Assembly (NCBI RefSeq): GCF_918698245.1
Contig: NZ_CAKKMS010000003.1
Location: 124,001-188,000 of the forward strand
DNA from: Pedobacter sp. Bi126
GTDB taxonomy: Bacteria > Bacteroidota > Bacteroidia > Sphingobacteriales > Sphingobacteriaceae
DNA: 64,000 nucleotides
Reading direction: 5' to 3'
Both the position numbers and the translations under genes were made by a program. Within the stretch, counting starts at the first letter, position 1. Each line of letters opens with the position of its first letter. Below, in pieces: positions 8,833-18,455 of this stretch. The notes below the pieces were generated by a model. It was not told the DNA's origin, ran no database searches, and saw nothing but the letters and a program-made list of their open reading frames with translations.

Positions 8833-9383
8833 TAAGCCAATTCTCTAAATGTTGTGTTATAAAGTTCTATGCTTTCTTTAATTACTTTATGCGCATAACG
8901 AACACCAAGTAAATGTTCGATGGTTACATTTTTATCTTCTAATGCTTTATAATCCTGAAAGAAACGAACAATCTCTTTCATTTGGTGTGGAGGCAATTCA
9001 TCTAAATCGTTGATGTAGTTTACCGACATATCGTGAGCAGCAACCGCAATAATTTTATCATCTTGCTCTCCGTTATCTACCATGTGCATTACACCAACCA
9101 CTTTCGCTTCGATCAATGTCATTGGATAAACATCTACTGAGCAAAGCACCAGAATATCCAATGGATCTTTATCATCGCAATAAGTTTGCGGAATAAAGCC
9201 ATAATTTGCCGGGTACATTACTGATGAAAAAAGAACCCTATCTAACTTGATCAGACCTGATTCTTTATCTATTTCGTATTTTGCTTTTGATCCTTTTGGA
9301 ATTTCAATAATTGCGTTTACAATTTCTGGAACATTGTGTCCAGGAGATACGCTATGCCATGCGTGATGATCGTCTTTTGCCAT
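8832..9383 (-). CDS. ppa: Inorganic pyrophosphatase (family I)
   Basis: Hydrolyses pyrophosphate, pulling biosynthetic reactions forward in the cytoplasm. At 183 residues it is close to the bacterial hexameric enzyme. Signatures are the N-terminal substrate-binding block [26 protein letters not shown], and the metal-binding signature [10 protein letters not shown] with its acidic residues. It is tightly linked with the CNNM/CBS gene downstream and the DedA gene upstream (2-base gap). Confidence 0.96.
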   Translation of the reverse strand: MAKDDHHAWHSVSPGHNVPEIVNAIIEIPKGSKAKYEIDKESGLIKLDRVLFSSVMYPANYGFIPQTYCDDKDPLDILVLCSVDVYPMTLIEAKVVGVMHMVDNGEQDDKIIAVAAHDMSVNYINDLDELPPHQMKEIVRFFQDYKALEDKNVTIEHLLGVRYAHKVIKESIELYNTTFRELA

Positions 9384-9385
9384 TT

Positions 9386-10051
9386 TTAATTTAAATCTGT
9401 TTTATCCTCTTCAGGACCACTCACTACTTTACTTTTTACAAAGGTAATTAATAATGGTATAGTTGTAATAAGGATAAAGCCAATAATAATATATAATAAA
9501 TAATCGTTAATTTCTTTTTCAAACCTTCTGCCCAAAAAATAACCGAGCAAAGTTAAGGAGCAGATCCAAAGTACGCCACCAACAACATTGTATAACGCAA
9601 ACTTTTTAAACTCTAATTTTACAACCCCCGCAAAAATCGGTGCAAAAGTTCTAACTATTGGCACAAACCTGCCCATAATTAATGCAAAGGCACCTTGTTT
9701 GTGATAATAATCCTCTGCAGCTTTTAAATATCTCTTCTTAAAAAAGAAACTGTCTTTTCTGGTGTACAATACGGGGCCAGTTTTACGCCCGAACCAATAG
9801 CCGGTAAAATTTCCAGAAATGGCTGCGAAACACAAGCCCGCCAAGAGCACCGCAATGTTCACATCAAGCTTGCCTGTTGCTACAAACATTCCCGCTAAAA
9901 ACAATAAATAATCACCGGGAAGAAAAAAACCAAAAAACAGGCCCGTTTCTGCATAGATAACGAATACGACGAGATAGAAACCACCCTCCCTCAATAATTT
10001 CTCGGGATCAAGTAGCTGATGCAGGTTATTCCAAAAATCGTGCATATTCAA
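9386..10051 (-). CDS. DedA family membrane protein
   Basis: 221 residues with about five hydrophobic segments. Family markers include [20 protein letters not shown], the [10 protein letters not shown] loop and [17 protein letters not shown], whose arginines are conserved in DedA/VTT proteins. Members are linked to proton-motive-force homeostasis and lipid (undecaprenyl-phosphate) flipping. Which of these applies is not visible. The protein ends in a charged cytoplasmic tail and is likely co-transcribed with ppa. Confidence 0.9.
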   Translation of the reverse strand: MNMHDFWNNLHQLLDPEKLLREGGFYLVVFVIYAETGLFFGFFLPGDYLLFLAGMFVATGKLDVNIAVLLAGLCFAAISGNFTGYWFGRKTGPVLYTRKDSFFFKKRYLKAAEDYYHKQGAFALIMGRFVPIVRTFAPIFAGVVKLEFKKFALYNVVGGVLWICSLTLLGYFLGRRFEKEINDYLLYIIIGFILITTIPLLITFVKSKVVSGPEEDKTDLN

Positions 10052-10092
10052 TTATTCGTAAAACTACAAATAATTATCAAACAACAGCATAC

Positions 10093-11463
10093 CTATATCA
10101 GGTTTAAAATAATTGCAGGATAAATACCTAAAATTATTGTAATTGCTACAGAAACCAGTAACACAACCTTGTACTGTGACGGAGCTGAAAGCTCTGTTTC
10201 TGCGCCGTCTTTAAACCACATGGCTGCAATTACCCTAAAATAATAATAAAAGCCAACCAGCGCATTTAAAATCGCAAATGCAACAAGTAAGGTTTTATAT
10301 TCAGTCATTACATTCAGGAACATTAAATATTTCCCGATAAAGCCAGCTGTTAGCGGAATACCTGCTAACGAAAGCATAGCTACCGTTAAACATAATGCTA
10401 TTAGTGGATTACGTTTAGCTAAACCATTGAAACTTTCGAAGCTATCGCTACCCGTTTTTTGTTTTACTAATATTAATACCGCAAAAGCGATAATTGATGC
10501 AAAGGTGTAAGCCGCTGCATAAACCAATACGTTGTTTTCAGAGTTTTTGGTTAACACAATAAGCGAAAACAATAGGTAACCCGCGTGCGAAATACTCGAA
10601 TATGCCAACATGCGTTTGAAGTTTTTTTGGAACAGCGCAGTTACGTTTCCGATAAATAAGGTTAAACAAACAATTACCATAAGTGGTGCAACCCAAAAAT
10701 CGTGAAGTGGAGCAAGTGCACCAGCAAATAATCTTAAAAAAGCAGCAAAGCCTGCAGTTTTAACTACAGTACTCATGAAAGTGGTAATCAAAGAAGGAGC
10801 GCCTTCGTATACATCCGGGGTCCAGAAGTGGAAAGGAGCAGCACCAACCTTAAAACTTAAACCAATCATCATCAGGATAACACCCGGATAGAATATTGGA
10901 GAAATTGCCTGACTATTTACCAGATAAGCTTGTATTTTATCTAAATCGAATGAGCCCGTAGCGCCATAAATTAACGTGATACCAAATAACAGGAAGCCTG
11001 TTGAGAAAGCACCCATTAGGAAATATTTTAATGAAGCTTCGTTAGAGGCAAAATCCTTTTTACGGATACCGGCCAAAATGTATAAACTCACCGACATGAT
11101 TTCTAAGCCTACAAATAACATGGCCATATTTTTATACGATACCATCATGATCATTCCCGCCAGCGCGAAAAGAATTAAGGTATAATATTCGGCTACGTTA
11201 TCGCTTTTAGCGTGGAAATAGTTCTGTGTTAATAAAAAGATTAAAAGTGTACCGATAATACAGATCCCTGAAAATGCCAGAGCGAAGTTATCTGTCTGCA
11301 TCATCCCAAAATGAACAGCATTGCCGTTCCATGCACAAAAAGTAAATCCCAGTGCAGTAAGTAAGCCAACAACGGTAAGTGGTAGTAATGCTTTATTTGC
11401 CTTAAACAAACCTGCATAAAGCACTATAAAAGCTGTTATACTAATGGTTATAATAATATTCAT
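10093..11463 (-). CDS. nuoN: NADH-quinone oxidoreductase subunit N
   Basis: 456 residues, almost wholly hydrophobic (about 13-14 membrane spans): an antiporter-like proton-pumping subunit of complex I. Signatures are GLEIMSVSLYILAG near residue 120, the discontinuous-helix region with KVGAAPFHFWTPDVYEGAP (residues ~205-223) and KRMLAYSSISHAGYLL. It is the last gene of the nuo operon, 3 bases after nuoM. No clear terminator was seen before dedA 42 bases downstream, so read-through is possible. Confidence 0.96.
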   Translation of the reverse strand: MNIIITISITAFIVLYAGLFKANKALLPLTVVGLLTALGFTFCAWNGNAVHFGMMQTDNFALAFSGICIIGTLLIFLLTQNYFHAKSDNVAEYYTLILFALAGMIMMVSYKNMAMLFVGLEIMSVSLYILAGIRKKDFASNEASLKYFLMGAFSTGFLLFGITLIYGATGSFDLDKIQAYLVNSQAISPIFYPGVILMMIGLSFKVGAAPFHFWTPDVYEGAPSLITTFMSTVVKTAGFAAFLRLFAGALAPLHDFWVAPLMVIVCLTLFIGNVTALFQKNFKRMLAYSSISHAGYLLFSLIVLTKNSENNVLVYAAAYTFASIIAFAVLILVKQKTGSDSFESFNGLAKRNPLIALCLTVAMLSLAGIPLTAGFIGKYLMFLNVMTEYKTLLVAFAILNALVGFYYYFRVIAAMWFKDGAETELSAPSQYKVVLLVSVAITIILGIYPAIILNLI

Positions 11464-11466
11464 TGC

Positions 11467-12930
11467 TTAATTTACTGTGTTTAATTTTTGATTTACCTGT
11501 TCTAATAAATGTTGTACAGATGCCTCTGTTAAGTGCAAAATTGGTTTCGGATAAACACCCAAAATAATAATCAGTGCACAAATTGTATAAAGGATCAATT
11601 TTTCGGTCCCTTTAATATCGGTAAAAGTGATGGTTAAGCTGTTGGTTTCGCCCAGCATTACATTTTGATACATGCGCAACATGTAAACTGCACCAAAGAT
11701 AATGGTTAATCCTGCAATAGCTGCAGCCCAAATGCCGTAGTTGTAAACGCCCATTAGCAGTAAAAACTCACCAATAAATCCGTTTGTTCCCGGCAAAGCT
11801 ACCGTGCCTAAAACAATGATCAGAAAAGTAAGCGCCAACTGTGGTGCTACTTTCGCAATTCCACCCAACTCTTCAATTTTATTGGTTTTAACACGGGAAA
11901 AGATAATATCTAAAACAAAGAATAAACCCACTACATTAATACCATGACTTAACATTTGTACCATCGCACCTTGCATACCTTGCTGGTTGAAAGCGAAGAT
12001 ACCTGCTGAAATTAATCCAACGTGAGCGATAGATGAATAAGCTACCAAACGTTTAGCATCCTTTTGTGTAAAAGCAATCAGCGAAGCATAAACAATACCG
12101 ATGATTGATAAAACAATAGCCACTTGGCCCCACTCGTGAACGCCTGTCGGAACAATTGGTAATAACCACCTAATTACGCCATAAATACCCATTTTTAACA
12201 TGATACCCGATAATAGCATCGTTCCTTGTGTAGGGGCCACGGTATAAGTATCAGGCTGCCAGGTATGGAAAGGGAAAATTGGCATCTTAATGGCAAAAGC
12301 GATAAAGAAAGCCCAGAAAATCCATCCCTGTTGTGCGCTATCCAAGTTTAAAGCATAAAATGCTTGAATATCAAAATTATGTGCCGGGTTTTGAAGATAT
12401 AAGTAAATAATACCCATCAACATAAATAATGAACCTGCAATGGTATACACGAAAAATTTCATGTTGATACGGATGCGGTCTTTTCCTCCCCAGATGGCAC
12501 AGATAAAGTAAATTGGAATTAATGCTGCTTCCCATCCAATATAGAACAAGAACGCATCTAATGCCGTAAATACCAACAATAAACCACATTGCATAAACAA
12601 AATCAACGCATAAAATGCAGCTGAATTTTTATACTGGTGGTTGTAGCTCGATAAAATAATGATCGGCACCAATAAATTGGTTAGCAATACCACAAGCATG
12701 CTAATGCCATCGATACCTGCGTGGAAATTGATGCCTAAATCTGCAATCCATGGCAAATTAACCTCAAACTGGGTACTTGCATTTGGAATGAAATTACCGG
12801 CGATAACCAAAGTCAAAACCAAAGAAACAACCGAAAATACGGTCGAAACTATTTTAGCCGACTTACCAGTAAATGCAGTAATAATTGCACCTACAAGCGG
12901 AAGAAATATAAGTAGTAAAAGTTGTTCCAT
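11467..12930 (-). CDS. nuoM: NADH-quinone oxidoreductase subunit M
   Basis: 487 residues, about 14 membrane spans; antiporter-like proton-pumping subunit of complex I. Visible motifs include IGWEAALIPIYF, whose glutamate is essential in the family, AFAIKMPIFPFHTWQPDTYTVAPTQG with the broken helix, and KRLVAYSSIAHVGL. Its sequence follows NuoL and NuoN relatives in the same operon. 20 bases separate it from nuoL. Confidence 0.96.
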   Translation of the reverse strand: MEQLLLLIFLPLVGAIITAFTGKSAKIVSTVFSVVSLVLTLVIAGNFIPNASTQFEVNLPWIADLGINFHAGIDGISMLVVLLTNLLVPIIILSSYNHQYKNSAAFYALILFMQCGLLLVFTALDAFLFYIGWEAALIPIYFICAIWGGKDRIRINMKFFVYTIAGSLFMLMGIIYLYLQNPAHNFDIQAFYALNLDSAQQGWIFWAFFIAFAIKMPIFPFHTWQPDTYTVAPTQGTMLLSGIMLKMGIYGVIRWLLPIVPTGVHEWGQVAIVLSIIGIVYASLIAFTQKDAKRLVAYSSIAHVGLISAGIFAFNQQGMQGAMVQMLSHGINVVGLFFVLDIIFSRVKTNKIEELGGIAKVAPQLALTFLIIVLGTVALPGTNGFIGEFLLLMGVYNYGIWAAAIAGLTIIFGAVYMLRMYQNVMLGETNSLTITFTDIKGTEKLILYTICALIIILGVYPKPILHLTEASVQHLLEQVNQKLNTVN

Positions 12931-12950
12931 TATTTAATTTTGAACCCTTT

Positions 12951-14852
12951 TTATATGTAATAAAATGTATATGCAAGTAACGCGATGATACCAAATACCA
13001 TCATAAATATATAGAAACCTACGTTTCCGCTTTGTAGCAAACGAACACCTTTACTAGCTTCGTTTGTGCTCCATCCCAGTCCGTTCACAATTCCATCAAT
13101 GAATTTGCTATCGATAATCCTATAAAAGAATTTCGAAAGTGCATCTAATGGTTTAGTGATTAGGAAATCATAAATCTCATCGAGGTAGAATTTATTGTAG
13201 GATAATTTAGCTAAAGCAGAACGCGGTGCTTCATCAGCAACAGGAACGCGTGCCCCCTTTACATATCTGGTGTAAGCATATAATAAAGCTATTACAGCTG
13301 CTGCTACCGAAACACCCATTAACGAATATTCAGTTGAGTGGCTTAATTCCAACTCATGCTGTGCAACTCCTGCTCCCGATAACCAATGCGCCAACCATTC
13401 GTTTCCACCAAAAACATGAGGAAGATTAATTACTCCACCAATTGCTGCAAGAACAGCTAAAATGATCAAAGGGAAAGTCATCGCAGTTGGCGATTCGTGC
13501 ACATGGCTTTCTTCGTGATGTGTTCCACGATATTTGCCAGAGAAAGTCAAGAACATCATTCTGAACATATAAAATGCCGTTAAGAATGCGGTTAAAACCC
13601 CAATTCCCCAAAGTATTGGACTAGCCTGGAAAGCATGTGCTAAAATTTCATCCTTTGAGAAGAAACCAGAGAACGGTGGTAAACCTGCAATGGCAATGGT
13701 GCCGATCAACATAGTTAAGAAAGTAACAGGAAGTTTCTTTCTCAATCCGCCCATATGGCGCATATCTTGCTCATGGTGCATGGCATGAATAACCGAACCT
13801 GCGCCCAAGAATAATAGTGCTTTAAAGAATGCGTGCGTTAATACGTGGAAAAACGAACCTGTATAAGCGCCAACGCCAAGACCTAAAAACATATACCCCA
13901 GCTGAGATACGGTTGAGTAAGCCAATACTTTTTTGATATCAGTCTGTGTTAAAGCAATAATTGCTGCAACTAAAGCTGTAGCCGCTCCAACAATGGCAAT
14001 GATGTGCTGTGTAAGCGGAGCAAGATCGAACAATACGCTCGAACGTGCAATCATGTAAATACCAGCTGTAACCATTGTAGCTGCGTGGATCAAAGCCGAA
14101 ACTGGTGTTGGTCCGGCCATTGCATCTGGTAACCAGGTAAACAAAGGCAATTGAGCCGATTTACCGCAGGCACCGATAAACAACAAGATGGTAATTAAAA
14201 CCAGCGTATCGTTACCGGGCAACATATTAGCTGCTTGAGGGAAAACTTTAGCAAATTCTACACTACCAAAAGTGGTGAAGATTAAGAATACGCCTAACAA
14301 AAAGCCTAAATCGCCGATGCGGTTCATTACGAAAGCTTTTTTAGCTGCTGAAGCATAAGCACTCTTTGTATACCAGAAACCGATTAACAGGTAAGAGCAT
14401 AAACCTACGCCTTCCCAACCGATAAACATAACGATGTAGTTTGATCCCAATACCAATAAAAGCATGAAGAATACAAACAGGTTTAGATAAGAGAAAAACT
14501 TACCGAAACCTGCATCATCGTGCATATAGCTGGTGGAATATAAATGGATCAGGAAACCAATTCCGGTGATGATCAAAAGCATGATCGAGCTTAGAGGATC
14601 AACCAGGAAGGATAATGGAATGTGTAATGCACCCGCGCTGATCCAATCGAATAAAAATACTTCGTGAGATTTTTGTGTGTTGCCTTGTAAACTAAAGAAA
14701 ATAACTACGCTGATAATAAAGGAGGCTAAGATTACCCCACTTCCGATGATACCAACAAGTCCTTTAGATAAAGAGTTTCTGCCTAGCCCATTAATTACAA
14801 ACCCTAAAAAAGGAAGTAACGGAACCAACCAAATCAATTGTTCTATTGTCAT
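12951..14852 (-). CDS. nuoL: NADH-quinone oxidoreductase subunit L
   Basis: 633 residues, about 16 membrane spans; the distal proton-pumping subunit of complex I, with the long lateral helix in its C-terminal part. Signatures are MFIGWEGVGLCSYLLIGFWY, LPDAMAGPTPVSALIHAATMVTAG, KKVLAYSTVSQLGYMF and HAFFKALLFLGAGSVIHA. Length is as expected for the family. It is 13 bases downstream of nuoK. Confidence 0.97.
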   Translation of the reverse strand: MTIEQLIWLVPLLPFLGFVINGLGRNSLSKGLVGIIGSGVILASFIISVVIFFSLQGNTQKSHEVFLFDWISAGALHIPLSFLVDPLSSIMLLIITGIGFLIHLYSTSYMHDDAGFGKFFSYLNLFVFFMLLLVLGSNYIVMFIGWEGVGLCSYLLIGFWYTKSAYASAAKKAFVMNRIGDLGFLLGVFLIFTTFGSVEFAKVFPQAANMLPGNDTLVLITILLFIGACGKSAQLPLFTWLPDAMAGPTPVSALIHAATMVTAGIYMIARSSVLFDLAPLTQHIIAIVGAATALVAAIIALTQTDIKKVLAYSTVSQLGYMFLGLGVGAYTGSFFHVLTHAFFKALLFLGAGSVIHAMHHEQDMRHMGGLRKKLPVTFLTMLIGTIAIAGLPPFSGFFSKDEILAHAFQASPILWGIGVLTAFLTAFYMFRMMFLTFSGKYRGTHHEESHVHESPTAMTFPLIILAVLAAIGGVINLPHVFGGNEWLAHWLSGAGVAQHELELSHSTEYSLMGVSVAAAVIALLYAYTRYVKGARVPVADEAPRSALAKLSYNKFYLDEIYDFLITKPLDALSKFFYRIIDSKFIDGIVNGLGWSTNEASKGVRLLQSGNVGFYIFMMVFGIIALLAYTFYYI

Positions 14853-14865
14853 TCTTATTATATAT

Positions 14866-15195
14866 TTACCACTTAAGGCGATTTAAAACATTAATATCTA
14901 CTGATTTCGTATTTCTGTAAACCATTACGATAATTGCCAGGCCTACTGCAACCTCTGCAGCTGCCAAAGCCATAATGAAGAATACGAAAACCTGCCCTGA
15001 TGGGTCATTGTTATGAACCGAGAATGCTGTTAAAAGTAAGTTAACCGCATTTAGCATCAGCTCAACCGACATAAAAATTACAATGGCATTTCTGCGGGTA
15101 AGTACGCCTATAACGCCGATAGAAAAAATAATGGCACTTAAATAGATGTAGTGGTTTAGCGGAACGCCTGCTGCTTGTGTGAATAAATTTTCCAT
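14866..15195 (-). CDS. nuoK: NADH-quinone oxidoreductase subunit K
   Basis: 109 residues with three membrane helices. It has the NuoK hallmarks SVELMLNAVNLL (membrane-buried glutamate of the E-channel) and AAAEVAVGLAIIVMVYR (second conserved glutamate). Start ATG overlaps the nuoJ stop by one base, so the two are translationally coupled. Confidence 0.96.
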   Translation of the reverse strand: MENLFTQAAGVPLNHYIYLSAIIFSIGVIGVLTRRNAIVIFMSVELMLNAVNLLLTAFSVHNNDPSGQVFVFFIMALAAAEVAVGLAIIVMVYRNTKSVDINVLNRLKW

Positions 15196-15698
15196 TATGC
15201 TTCTACCTCATCTCTTTTAGATAATAAAACGGCTCCAACCATTGCTGCCAATAGTAACAGAGATGACAATTCGAATGGCAATAAGAATGGACCAAAAAGC
15301 TCCTTGCCTAGATTTTCTACCAATCCTAATCCTGGATTTTTCAAAATCAATGGACTGGTAATACTTGCTGATTTTAAAGAACCTATTAAGGTTACAACCA
15401 AACAACCGCCAGCAATTACACCTACAATTTTGATCAGCGGCGATTTACTCGGTTCAGTTTCTTTGTTCAGGTTAAGTAACATCAGTACAAAAAGGAACAA
15501 TACCATAATGGCCCCCATGTAAACAATAAAGTTTACCACTGCCAAAAACTGCGCATTTAATAACACGTAGTGAACAGTGAAGGTAAAAAAGGTAAGGATT
15601 AAGTACAATACACTGTGAATCGGATTTTTTGCAAAAATCACCATCAGCGAAAAGATGATACTTAATGTGGCTACGAAATAGAATACTTGTGTACTCAT
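15195..15698 (-). CDS. nuoJ: NADH-quinone oxidoreductase subunit J
   Basis: 167 residues with five membrane helices. The conserved third helix is visible as FIVYMGAIMVLFLFVLMLLN, the region of the pi-bulge that gates complex I, preceded by KNPIHSVLYLIL. It is separated from nuoI by 128 bases filled with three repeated hairpins, an unusual gap in an otherwise compact operon. Confidence 0.95.
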   Translation of the reverse strand: MSTQVFYFVATLSIIFSLMVIFAKNPIHSVLYLILTFFTFTVHYVLLNAQFLAVVNFIVYMGAIMVLFLFVLMLLNLNKETEPSKSPLIKIVGVIAGGCLVVTLIGSLKSASITSPLILKNPGLGLVENLGKELFGPFLLPFELSSLLLLAAMVGAVLLSKRDEVEA

Positions 15699-15722
15699 TA
15701 ATTGTTTATTTATTTATGTTCC

Positions 15723-15821
15723 ATGGTTTGTGTCTCCACAAACCATTATTTATATTTCGTTTCGTGAAGACACGAACCGAGGCTTAAGATTATTTACCAT
15801 AGTTCGTGTCTTCACGAACCA
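15723..15821. repeat. Triple hairpin repeat between nuoI and nuoJ
   Basis: Three copies of one hairpin motif, GGTTyGTG-TCT-CACrAACC or its complement, at about 15723-15746, 15760-15778 and 15802-15821. Each has a 3-base loop (TCT or AAG). The copies alternate in orientation, so larger alternative stems can form. No gene lies here. In the transcript they would form a stem-loop cluster between nuoI and nuoJ. Confidence 0.8.
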
Positions 15822-15826
15822 TCATT

Positions 15827-16330
15827 TTATTTTTTCATTTCCAATGGAGCCTCTACCAACTTGTCTTTTCCGTAAATAAAATCTTTACGTAAATAATCAG
15901 CAGGTACAATCGGTCCATCTAAGTAAATTGCCTCTTTTGGACAAGCTTCTTCACATAATCCACAGAAAATGCAACGCAGCATATTGATTTCGTAAGTTGC
16001 TGCATATTTTTCTTCGCGGTATAAGTCTTTCTCTTCAGGTTTACGTTCAGCTGCAATCATGGTAATGGCTTCAGCCGGACAAGATAAAGCGCATAAACCG
16101 CAGGCGGTACAACGTTCTTTACCATTCTCATCACGTTTTAGCGAGTGCATCCCTCTAAAGTTCGTAGAGAATTCGCGTTCTACTTCAGGATATCTAATAG
16201 TAGCCTCTTTCTTAAATAAGTGACTGATGGTGATGCCCATACCCTTGGCAATTGCCGGTAGGTACATACGCTCCATAAAGCTCAGTGGCTTTTGTTCCAG
16301 TACTTTTTTCTTATTACTTAATGATTCCAT
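15827..16330 (-). CDS. nuoI: NADH-quinone oxidoreductase subunit I (ferredoxin-type)
   Basis: 167 residues carrying two [4Fe-4S] clusters (N6a and N6b). The Cys motifs are CTACGLCALSCPAEA near residue 74 and CIFCGLCEEACPKEA near residue 118. The N-terminal segment is amphipathic and the protein connects the peripheral arm to the membrane arm of complex I. The gene is 2 bases downstream of nuoH. Confidence 0.97.
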   Translation of the reverse strand: MESLSNKKKVLEQKPLSFMERMYLPAIAKGMGITISHLFKKEATIRYPEVEREFSTNFRGMHSLKRDENGKERCTACGLCALSCPAEAITMIAAERKPEEKDLYREEKYAATYEINMLRCIFCGLCEEACPKEAIYLDGPIVPADYLRKDFIYGKDKLVEAPLEMKK

Positions 16331-16332
16331 AA

Positions 16333-17370
16333 TTAAAACTTCTCAATAATCGCAATCACAACACCTGTTATTATAATATTGGCAATAGCTAAAGGTATTA
16401 AACCTTTCCAACCTAAATTCATCAATTGATCGTAACGGAAACGAGGGATTGTCCAACGTACCCACATGAAGAAAAAGATGAAAGCACATATTTTACCAAA
16501 GAAAACTGCCGTACCAAAAAGAGGTGCCCAGGTTGGACCTAACCACACCGCCATCGAATCCATACCTGGGTAGTTATAACCGCCCCAATATAAAGCCGCC
16601 ATTACTGCCGATGATACGAACATATTGATATACTCAGCAAACAGGTAAAAACCTAATTTCATTGAAGAATATTCGGTATGGTAACCACCTATTAATTCCG
16701 TTTCACATTCAGGCAAATCGAACGGCGCACGGTTGGTTTCGGCAAATGAACAGACCATAAAGATTAGGAATCCAAGTGGCTGATATAAAACATTCCATCT
16801 CCAGCCATGTTGCTGATCAACAATTTCTTTTAAGCTTAAGGTATTCGTCATTAAAAGCAAAGCGATGATCGATAATCCCATTGCAATTTCATAACTGATG
16901 TTCTGCGAAGCTGCACGGATCGCACTTAACAAAGAGTATTTGTTGTTTGAGGCCCATCCCCCAATCATTACGCCATAAACACCCAGAGAAACGACTCCAA
17001 AAATATATAGAACTCCAACATTGATATCCGAAACCTGTAAAGGAATAGTTTTGCCTGCAATTAAAACAGGACTGCCCCACGGGATAACCGCCGTACCTAT
17101 ACAGGCACAAAGCAATGCCAAACCCGGGCCAGCGATAAATAAAAATCTGTTTGATGAGGTAGGAATAATTTCCTCTTTCATAAACATTTTTAATCCATCG
17201 GCCAATGGTTGTAAAATACCAAAGGGGCCAGCTCTATCAGGGCCTAAACGATCTTGTAAATATGCGGCAACTTTACGTTCTGCATAAGTAGAATACATGG
17301 CAATAACTAAACTGATGCCGAAAATTACAGCTACCAGGATAAATTTTTCTATAACAAAAGCGCTATCCAT
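16333..17370 (-). CDS. nuoH: NADH-quinone oxidoreductase subunit H
   Basis: 345 residues, about eight membrane helices; forms the quinone-access chamber with NuoB and NuoD. Signatures are the N-terminal AERKVAAYLQDRLGPDRAGPFGILQPLADGLK region (shown in part) and ETNRAPFDLPE with YHTEYSSMKLGFYLFAEY. Its start overlaps the nuoG stop by one base. Confidence 0.97.
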   Translation of the reverse strand: MDSAFVIEKFILVAVIFGISLVIAMYSTYAERKVAAYLQDRLGPDRAGPFGILQPLADGLKMFMKEEIIPTSSNRFLFIAGPGLALLCACIGTAVIPWGSPVLIAGKTIPLQVSDINVGVLYIFGVVSLGVYGVMIGGWASNNKYSLLSAIRAASQNISYEIAMGLSIIALLLMTNTLSLKEIVDQQHGWRWNVLYQPLGFLIFMVCSFAETNRAPFDLPECETELIGGYHTEYSSMKLGFYLFAEYINMFVSSAVMAALYWGGYNYPGMDSMAVWLGPTWAPLFGTAVFFGKICAFIFFFMWVRWTIPRFRYDQLMNLGWKGLIPLAIANIIITGVVIAIIEKF

Positions 17371-18380
17371 TAGTATTTAACTGTTTTATGTAATTCAATT
17401 TCATTTGCAGCTTGTAATGCCTCATTTGGCTGAATAACATGCAAAGGTTTTAATGTTTCGTAGTGATTAGATGCAATTACCGAAGTATCATCAATGTGTG
17501 TTGGATGTTCAATTACCCAATCAGCAGTTGCTTTTTTATCAAAGCGGCAAGTATTGCAAATAAATTCTTCTACTTCTCCAAACTGATCTTTACGTGCAGT
17601 AACACGTAAAACATCTGCTCCTTTATACCAAAGTGTTACTTTACCGTTGCATTTTTCGTGATCGCAATCGCGGTGTGCATCAACTGGTTTGGTAAACCAA
17701 ACACGGTTTTTGAAACGGAAAGTTTTATCTGTTAAAGCACCTACTGGGCAAACATCGATTACGTTTCCAGAGAAATCGTTATCAACAGCCTGGGTGATGT
17801 AAGTAGAAATTTCGGAGTGGTCGCCACGGTTCAAGATACCATGAACACGTTTGTTTGTAATCTGATCAGCCGTGAAAACACAACGGTAGCACAAAATACA
17901 ACGATTCATGTGCAACTGGATTTTATCACCTATATCAATACGCTCAAAAGTACGGCGTTCAAACTCATAACGTGTTTTTTGCAAACCGTGTTCATAACCT
18001 AAGTTCTGAAGATCACATTCCCCTGCCTGATCGCAAACAGGGCAATCTAAGGGGTGATTAATCAATAAGATCTCTACAACACCTGCACGTGCTTCCAAAA
18101 CTTCTGGTGAAGTAATGTTAAGCACTTCCATCCCATCCATTACGGTTGTGCGGCAAGAAGCCACCAATTTAGGCATTGGGCGAGGATCTTTCTCCGAACC
18201 TTTAGTCACTTTTACAATACAGGTACGGCATTTACCGCCACTGCCTTGTAATTTAGAATAATAGCACATTGCTGGCGGAACAATATCCCCTCCTATCTGC
18301 CTTGCAGCATTCAGAATGGTTGTTCCGTTATCCACCTCTACTGTTATCCCATCTATCGTAACCTTAACTTTTTCACTCAT
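17370..18380 (-). CDS. nuoG: NADH-quinone oxidoreductase subunit G, short form
   Basis: 336 residues against about 700-900 in Proteobacteria. The N-terminal iron-sulphur part is intact: a 2Fe-2S ferredoxin domain (Cys near residues 39, 50, 53, 68), the HxxxCxxCxxxxxC motif for cluster N5 (HPLDCPVCDQAGEC), and Cys of N4 in NRCILCYRC and VCPVGAL. After that only a ~100-residue remnant with CDHEKC and CNTC remains, where the molybdopterin-type domain would begin. The frame ends cleanly and is coupled to nuoH, so this is a natural short form, not a truncation. The ORF6N gene separates it from nuoF. Confidence 0.92.
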   Translation of the reverse strand: MSEKVKVTIDGITVEVDNGTTILNAARQIGGDIVPPAMCYYSKLQGSGGKCRTCIVKVTKGSEKDPRPMPKLVASCRTTVMDGMEVLNITSPEVLEARAGVVEILLINHPLDCPVCDQAGECDLQNLGYEHGLQKTRYEFERRTFERIDIGDKIQLHMNRCILCYRCVFTADQITNKRVHGILNRGDHSEISTYITQAVDNDFSGNVIDVCPVGALTDKTFRFKNRVWFTKPVDAHRDCDHEKCNGKVTLWYKGADVLRVTARKDQFGEVEEFICNTCRFDKKATADWVIEHPTHIDDTSVIASNHYETLKPLHVIQPNEALQAANEIELHKTVKY

Positions 18381-18416
18381 GGTTAATGATATTCTTTTTA
18401 TTTTTTATACTTCTAC

Positions 18417-18442
18417 CGTCATTGCGAGGTACGAAGCAATCT
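18417..18442. repeat. Half palindromic repeat, family A
   Basis: CGTCATTGCGAGG followed by TACGAAGCAATCT, one arm of the family A element seen in full at 512-607. It lies between the ORF6N gene and nuoG inside the nuo operon. Confidence 0.75.
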
Positions 18443-18455
18443 TTTTTACAATTTA

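Noticed and set aside
17370..18380. NuoG as a truncated pseudogene
   Set aside because: All cluster ligands of the retained part are present, the frame is clean and coupled to nuoH; short NuoG appears normal for the phylum.
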